Under the pieces are notes generated by a model, which was given only the letters and a program-made list of their open reading frames with translations, was not told where the DNA came from and made no database searches. Positions 59,798-64,000 of a stretch of 64,000 nucleotides of DNA are shown here, in pieces; within the stretch, counting starts at the first letter, position 1, and each line of letters begins with the position of its first letter. Origin of the DNA: QHXQ01 sp045807745. Lineage in GTDB: Bacteria > Acidobacteriota > Blastocatellia > Pyrinomonadales > Pyrinomonadaceae. The stretch spans positions 496,001-560,000 of the forward strand of contig JBJMGT010000015.1 of the NCBI GenBank assembly GCA_045807745.1, in the 5' to 3' direction. The position numbers and the translations under genes are program-made.

Positions 59798-62700
59798 TTA
59801 CTGGTCTCGCCAATCCGGCATGCGCCCCGGCGTCCAAGGCGCACCGGCCGCTTCCATCTGCTTCTCCAGATTCTTGAGATCGACATCGACGAGTTGGCGC
59901 AGTTGCGCGAGCACGCCCTCGAAGTCCTGCGCCGCGAAGTGATATTGATCGGCTTGCGTCCGTGTCGGGCGCGAGAGCGATGCACTCTGATCACCGATGA
60001 TTGAGAAGACGCGATCCGAAATCGATGGCGGCGTGTTCTCGTTGCGCGAGCGCAGGACGTTGTCGCCGCGAAGCTGGCGCATGATTTCGTTCGTCCGGTC
60101 GTCGATGCGAGTAGCTTCGTTGATCATCTTGTTGCCGGGGTCGGGCGTGTTGAGCAGCGCACGCTTGATGGCCGCCAGCCGTGGCTTCAAAGCGTCGGCC
60201 ACCGAGAGCGTACCTGTCACGGCACGTTGCAGGCGCGTGACCTTGCGTTGGAACTCGACGAGTGCCGCGCGGTCAGCCGCGCTCATCCCTTCGCGCGCTT
60301 CCGCCGTCACCTCGAACTGCTGCGCTGAGCCAAGCGGCGTGATGACGCCGTTGACACGCTTCGCCATCGTCACCTTGTATGTGCCCGGCAGGACGAGCGA
60401 ACTTGAACCGCCCTGTCCACCACCACCGCCACCAGCGCCGCCGCCACCGCCACCTTCTTCACCGCCACCTGCGGGCGGCGCGGCAGAGACGACTGCGGGC
60501 GGGTAACGCAAGTCCCAGTTGACGCGTTGGAAACCTTGCGTGGGCGGGCCGGTCAAACGGCGCACGATATTGCCATCCGCGTCCGTGACGGTAAAGATGA
60601 TCGTGGGCGCTTCCTCCTCCTCTTCGGCGCGCAACTGCTCGGTGGTCGGTTGGGCCGGTGCTTGATTCTTCTTCTCAGCCTCCTTCTCCGATTCCTGCCG
60701 CAATTGCTTCTTCGTCTTGTAAGTCTCTTTCAGATAATAAGTGAAGGTCGCGCCGTAGGGCGGATTGTCGGCCGTAAAGTACGACTCGCCCTGAAACCCT
60801 TTGCCGTTGCCGCCAATGGGTTGCGCCTGTATGTACATGAGCGTGTTCTTGACGGGGAAGAGCTGCGCCTCCTGCGTTAGCATCTCCGGTTTGAGCAGAC
60901 GCAGCGGCGTGTAGTTGTCGAGGATGTAGATGCCGCGCCCGAACGTGCCGACGACCAAATCGTTCTCGCGTTGCTGGATCGCGATGTCGTGCACCGCGAT
61001 GGTCGGCATGCCGCCTTTCAACTGCACCCACTTCTTGCCGCCATCGATTGAAAACCAGAGACCGAACTCCGTGCCGGCGAAGAGCAGATTCGGGTTGACG
61101 TGATCTTCCGCGAGCGCCAGCACGGCCCCGTTCTCCGGCAGGTTCGCGGCAATCGAAGTCCAAGTGCGTCCCGCGTCCGTGCTCTTCAGCAAGTACGGTT
61201 TGAAATCCGAGTTTTGATGGTTATCGAACCCGGCATAGACCGTGTTCTCATCGTGATTTGAAGCCACAAGGCGGCTCACGTAAGCGTGCTCAGGGATGCC
61301 GGGGAATGTCTCGATCCTGCGCCAGTTCTTACCGCCGTCGGTGGTCACGCTGATTAAGCCGTCGTCCGTGCCGACGTAGATCAAGCCGTCCTTCTTCGGC
61401 GACTCCGCAAGCGCCGAAGAGTTACCGTAAAAGGCCGTCGAGGCGTGCCGCGCGACCGCATCGATGCTCCACACGCGCCCCATCACCGGCAGGATGTTGC
61501 GATTCAAGCCCCGCGTAAGCGGGCCACTAACGAGTTGCCAACTGTCGCCCCGGTCATCGCTGCGAAACAGTTTATCGGCGGCGAAGTAGAGCCGCGTGGG
61601 CGAGTGCGGACTGATGATGAAGGGCGAGTCCCAGTTCCAACGCAGAGGGTCTTCGCCGCGCCCGACTTCGGGTTGGATGCCCTGCCGCTCGCCCGTACGT
61701 TTGTCGAATCGCGAGAGCGCGCCGTTCTGATATTCGGTGTAGATCGTGTTCGGGTCGGTCGGGTCAACCTGCGTGCGGAAGCCGTCGCCGCCGAGCGTTA
61801 CGAACCAATCGGAGTTGACGATGCCGTTGGCGTTGCGCGTGCGCGAAGGGCCGCCAAAGTTGAAATTATCCTGCGCGCCGCCAAAGATGTTATAGAACGG
61901 CGTGTTGTTGTCGGTCGTCACATCATAGAGCTGCGTCACCGGCAGATTCCGTTTGAAGTCCCAGTTCGCGCCCTTGTCCCAACTCTCGTAGACGCCGCCG
62001 TCGCAGCCGACCAGATAGTGATTCGTGTTGTCCGGATCGATCCAGATTTCGTGATTGTCCACGTGCTTCGACCGCTCGCCCAACGGGCGGAACGTGCGCC
62101 CACCGTCGTCCGAGACTTGTAACAACACGTTCATCAGGTAGACGCGATCCACATCTTTGGGATCAGCGACGATGTGCGCGTAATACATCGCTGTCTGATC
62201 GGTATCGTTGCGCCGCTCCCAACTCTCGCCGCGATCCGTCGAGCGGAAAATGCCGCCGCGCTTGTCCGCCGCTTCAATTGTCGCGAAGAGTATGTTCGGA
62301 TCGACCGGCGAGATCGCCAGCCCGATGCGACCGATCTCGGTCGGAGGCAACCCCGCTCTGATCTTCTTCCACGTCGCGCCCGCATCGCTCGACTTGTAGA
62401 GCGCGCCTTCGGGGCCGCCGTTGATGAGCGTCCAGTAGTGACGACGGCGTTGATAAGCGGCGGCGTAGAGCGTGTCCGGGTTCTGCGGATCGACGATCAC
62501 ATCGGTGATGCCGGTGTTCTCGCTGATGTTGAGCACATTCTTCCAAGTCTTGCCGCCATCGGTCGTCTTGAACAGCCCGCGGTCGCCGCCCGGCCCCCAC
62601 AGTGGCCCCTGCGCCGCGACGTAGACCACGTTCGTGTCGCGCGGGTCGATGGCGATGCGCCCGATGTGCTCCGACCGCTTCAGCCCCATGTTCTTCCAAG

Positions 62701-63286
62701 TCTTGCCGCCGTCCTCCGACTTGTACACGCCGTCGCCGTAAGAGACGCTGCGCTGGCTATTGTTCTCGCCCGCGCCGACCCAAACCGTCAAAGGGTTCTT
62801 CGGATCGAGCGTGATGTAGCCGATGGAGTAAGAACCTTCACCGTCGAAGACTGAACGGAAGGTCGTGCCGCCGTTCTCCGTCTTCCACACGCCGCCCGAA
62901 GCAGAGGCGACGAAATACCGGCTGTGCTCTTTCGGATCGACCGCAAAGCCGATGACGCGCCCCGACGTGAAGGCCGGGCCGATGGAGCGCAGGCGCAAGC
63001 CCGCGAAGGTCGGCGCGGACATCGGCTCAGGCTTCTTCGGCTCTTCGGTCTTCTTGGCCTCTTCAGGTTTTTTGGCCTCGGCAGCCTTCTGTTGCTGTTG
63101 CCCTTCCTGCTTCGGCTGATCGGTCTCTGTCTTCTGCCCCTCTTCCTTCTTCGTCTTCTCGACGGCCTCTTTCTCGGCCCGCTTCTCTTCCTGCGCGCGT
63201 GCTAACGGCACACTAACGGCCCAGAGCAACGCGACGACGAGCAACATTGATAGCGACGGTACAAGATTCTGGCGGCTTAAGCTCAT
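59798..63286 (-). CDS. Sortilin/VPS10-like BNR repeat protein, exported
   Basis: About 1162 aa from the ATG at 63286 (MSLSRQNLV), preceded by CAGGAG nine bases away. A signal peptide (LSMLLVVALLWAVSVPLARA) is followed by a Lys/Glu/Gln-rich stretch (about 32-88). A ten-bladed-propeller-type array of BNR/Asp-box repeats follows (GVYKSEDGGKTWKNMG, GLFKTTDGGKTWKNV, GIFRSTDRGESWERR and others), as in VPS10/sortilin-like and glycosyl hydrolase BNR proteins. A Gly-rich run (about 945-970) and a helical C-terminus follow. Such proteins are periplasmic or secreted and abundant in acidobacteria; the ligand is unknown. Divergent from the TonB-type receptor gene. Confidence 0.85.
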   Translation of the reverse strand: MSLSRQNLVPSLSMLLVVALLWAVSVPLARAQEEKRAEKEAVEKTKKEEGQKTETDQPKQEGQQQQKAAEAKKPEEAKKTEEPKKPEPMSAPTFAGLRLRSIGPAFTSGRVIGFAVDPKEHSRYFVASASGGVWKTENGGTTFRSVFDGEGSYSIGYITLDPKNPLTVWVGAGENNSQRSVSYGDGVYKSEDGGKTWKNMGLKRSEHIGRIAIDPRDTNVVYVAAQGPLWGPGGDRGLFKTTDGGKTWKNVLNISENTGITDVIVDPQNPDTLYAAAYQRRRHYWTLINGGPEGALYKSSDAGATWKKIRAGLPPTEIGRIGLAISPVDPNILFATIEAADKRGGIFRSTDRGESWERRNDTDQTAMYYAHIVADPKDVDRVYLMNVLLQVSDDGGRTFRPLGERSKHVDNHEIWIDPDNTNHYLVGCDGGVYESWDKGANWDFKRNLPVTQLYDVTTDNNTPFYNIFGGAQDNFNFGGPSRTRNANGIVNSDWFVTLGGDGFRTQVDPTDPNTIYTEYQNGALSRFDKRTGERQGIQPEVGRGEDPLRWNWDSPFIISPHSPTRLYFAADKLFRSDDRGDSWQLVSGPLTRGLNRNILPVMGRVWSIDAVARHASTAFYGNSSALAESPKKDGLIYVGTDDGLISVTTDGGKNWRRIETFPGIPEHAYVSRLVASNHDENTVYAGFDNHQNSDFKPYLLKSTDAGRTWTSIAANLPENGAVLALAEDHVNPNLLFAGTEFGLWFSIDGGKKWVQLKGGMPTIAVHDIAIQQRENDLVVGTFGRGIYILDNYTPLRLLKPEMLTQEAQLFPVKNTLMYIQAQPIGGNGKGFQGESYFTADNPPYGATFTYYLKETYKTKKQLRQESEKEAEKKNQAPAQPTTEQLRAEEEEEAPTIIFTVTDADGNIVRRLTGPPTQGFQRVNWDLRYPPAVVSAAPPAGGGEEGGGGGGAGGGGGGQGGSSSLVLPGTYKVTMAKRVNGVITPLGSAQQFEVTAEAREGMSAADRAALVEFQRKVTRLQRAVTGTLSVADALKPRLAAIKRALLNTPDPGNKMINEATRIDDRTNEIMRQLRGDNVLRSRNENTPPSISDRVFSIIGDQSASLSRPTRTQADQYHFAAQDFEGVLAQLRQLVDVDLKNLEKQMEAAGAPWTPGRMPDWRDQ

Positions 63287-63602
63287 GCGACTTGACTCCT
63301 GTTTTTTATCGGGCGGGTTGCCGCCAAGGGTCGTCACAATCGTTTACCGGTTTGAACAGTGAGCGACGCCGGCGCGCCCGGACGCGTCATGCGATGCGCG
63401 GCGACTGACGGTGCTTGTCTCTTGGATTGCAAATACGACGTGACAACTCTGACGGTGCGGGGAAAACTAACATTATTTCGGGCGCGGTGCAAAGACGTGT
63501 TCGCGGCGCACGAAAAGTGCCGGTTGCACAGTCAGCCTACATAATAATCTTGACAACACTTGTTAGCGCCATTACATTTCGCGTCATCGACCTTTCAGAC
63601 TC
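63287..63602. other. Divergent promoter region
   Basis: About 315 bases between the BNR gene and the receptor gene. It contains the promoter at 63550-63578. Nothing else was recognised; small ORFs here are shadows. Confidence 0.5.
63550..63578 (+). promoter_or_regulatory. Promoter (TTGACA-17-TACATT) of the receptor gene
   Basis: A perfect TTGACA (63550-63555), a 17-base spacer and TACATT (63573-63578). The leader to the ATG at 63603 would be only about 18 bases, with no ribosome site seen. Confidence 0.6.
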
Positions 63603-64000
63603 ATGTCATATCAAGTCATTAGCCGACGCGTCCGCTGGCTGCTCTGCTTCGTGCTCCTGTCTGCCAATCTGACTTTGGCGGCGCGCACGCAAGACCCGGT
63701 CACCGGCGCGTTTGAAGGCACGGTCAGTCACAGTCAGACGCAAGCCCGCATCTCCGGCGCGCTCGTCGAGATCATCAATCAGGCGAACGGCGTCACGTTA
63801 AGCCGCCGCACGGACGCGCAAGGTCGTTTCTATCAAGGCCTCTTGCCGCCCGGCATCTACACCATCCGTGTCACCGCGCCCGGCTTCAGCGCACAGGAGA
63901 AAGAACAACGCCTCTACACCTCGCAGCCCAATCAGGTTGTGCCCATCCCCTTCGCACTCGAACCCGTAGGGCCAGCGTCCCAAGCAACGGCCACACCAAC
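63603..64000 (+). CDS. Carboxypeptidase-regulatory-like / TonB-dependent receptor-type protein, 5' part
   Basis: The frame from the ATG at 63603 runs off the window (132 codons, no stop). It has a signal peptide (VRWLLCFVLLSANLTLAA), then a carboxypeptidase regulatory-like domain (FEGTVSHSQTQARISGALVEII, TDAQGRFYQGLLPPGIYTIRV), then a Pro/Ala/Thr-rich stretch. This N-terminal layout is typical of large TonB-dependent receptor-like outer-membrane proteins of Acidobacteriota; the barrel itself is outside the window, so the assignment is provisional. Confidence 0.7.
   Translation, partial: MSYQVISRRVRWLLCFVLLSANLTLAARTQDPVTGAFEGTVSHSQTQARISGALVEIINQANGVTLSRRTDAQGRFYQGLLPPGIYTIRVTAPGFSAQEKEQRLYTSQPNQVVPIPFALEPVGPASQATATP

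Overview
The window is about 60% G+C, densely coded, and reads as a chromosome segment of an Acidobacteriota bacterium, most likely class Blastocatellia. This assignment is an inference from gene content. The clues are a Ser/Thr kinase fused to TPRs, a sortilin-like BNR repeat protein next to a carboxypeptidase-regulatory TonB-type receptor, a subtilase ending in ISDG repeats, a transaldolase/glucose-6-phosphate isomerase fusion and an OpcA-type G6PD assembly protein. No rRNA, tRNA, CRISPR or phage genes were seen.

Layout. (1) 314-7228, plus strand: an exported unknown, an alkaline-phosphatase-superfamily phosphodiesterase and a flippase-like/ABC-permease fusion. (2) 7354-9195: a class III nucleotide cyclase. 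(3) 9234-21691, minus strand: an Rrf2/SufR regulator, then sufBCDSU, then a three-gene set (N-succinylamino-acid racemase/OSBS, M20 hydrolase, GNAT transferase) that matches the known D- to L-amino acid conversion pathway, then gamma-glutamyltransferase and an M24 aminopeptidase. (4) 21880-24765, plus strand: two more cyclase-domain proteins. (5) 24811-25854: a 1,044-bp insertion with 23-bp inverted repeats and an 8-bp target duplication. It has no transposase and carries two coupled small genes, the first with a ubiquitin-like (beta-grasp) pattern. (6) 25938-42593, minus strand: a sugar-phosphate cluster (tkt, tal-pgi, gnd, zwf, opcA, glk, pgl, rpiB, a GH63-like glucosidase, class III fbp) covering a cyclic oxidative pentose phosphate pathway except for rpe. 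(7) 43042-48795: Ser/Thr kinase, a LolA-like exported protein, an ATP-grasp protein and a DEDD exonuclease. (8) 48873-54993, minus strand: CocE/NonD hydrolase, a TPR-sigma54 activator and a GNAT protein. (9) 55077-64000: the ISDG-repeat subtilase, a DUF4214 surface protein, the BNR protein and the start of a TonB-type receptor.

A striking non-coding theme is that about a dozen gene junctions carry long imperfect hairpins whose arms are short tandem repeats. The architecture is constant but the sequence differs from site to site. The insertion in (5) landed inside one of these hairpins.

The most promising undescribed item is the small inverted-repeat cassette with its ubiquitin-like gene pair. 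Next are the intergenic hairpin family, the flippase-permease fusion and the D-amino acid salvage operon joined to the SUF cluster.
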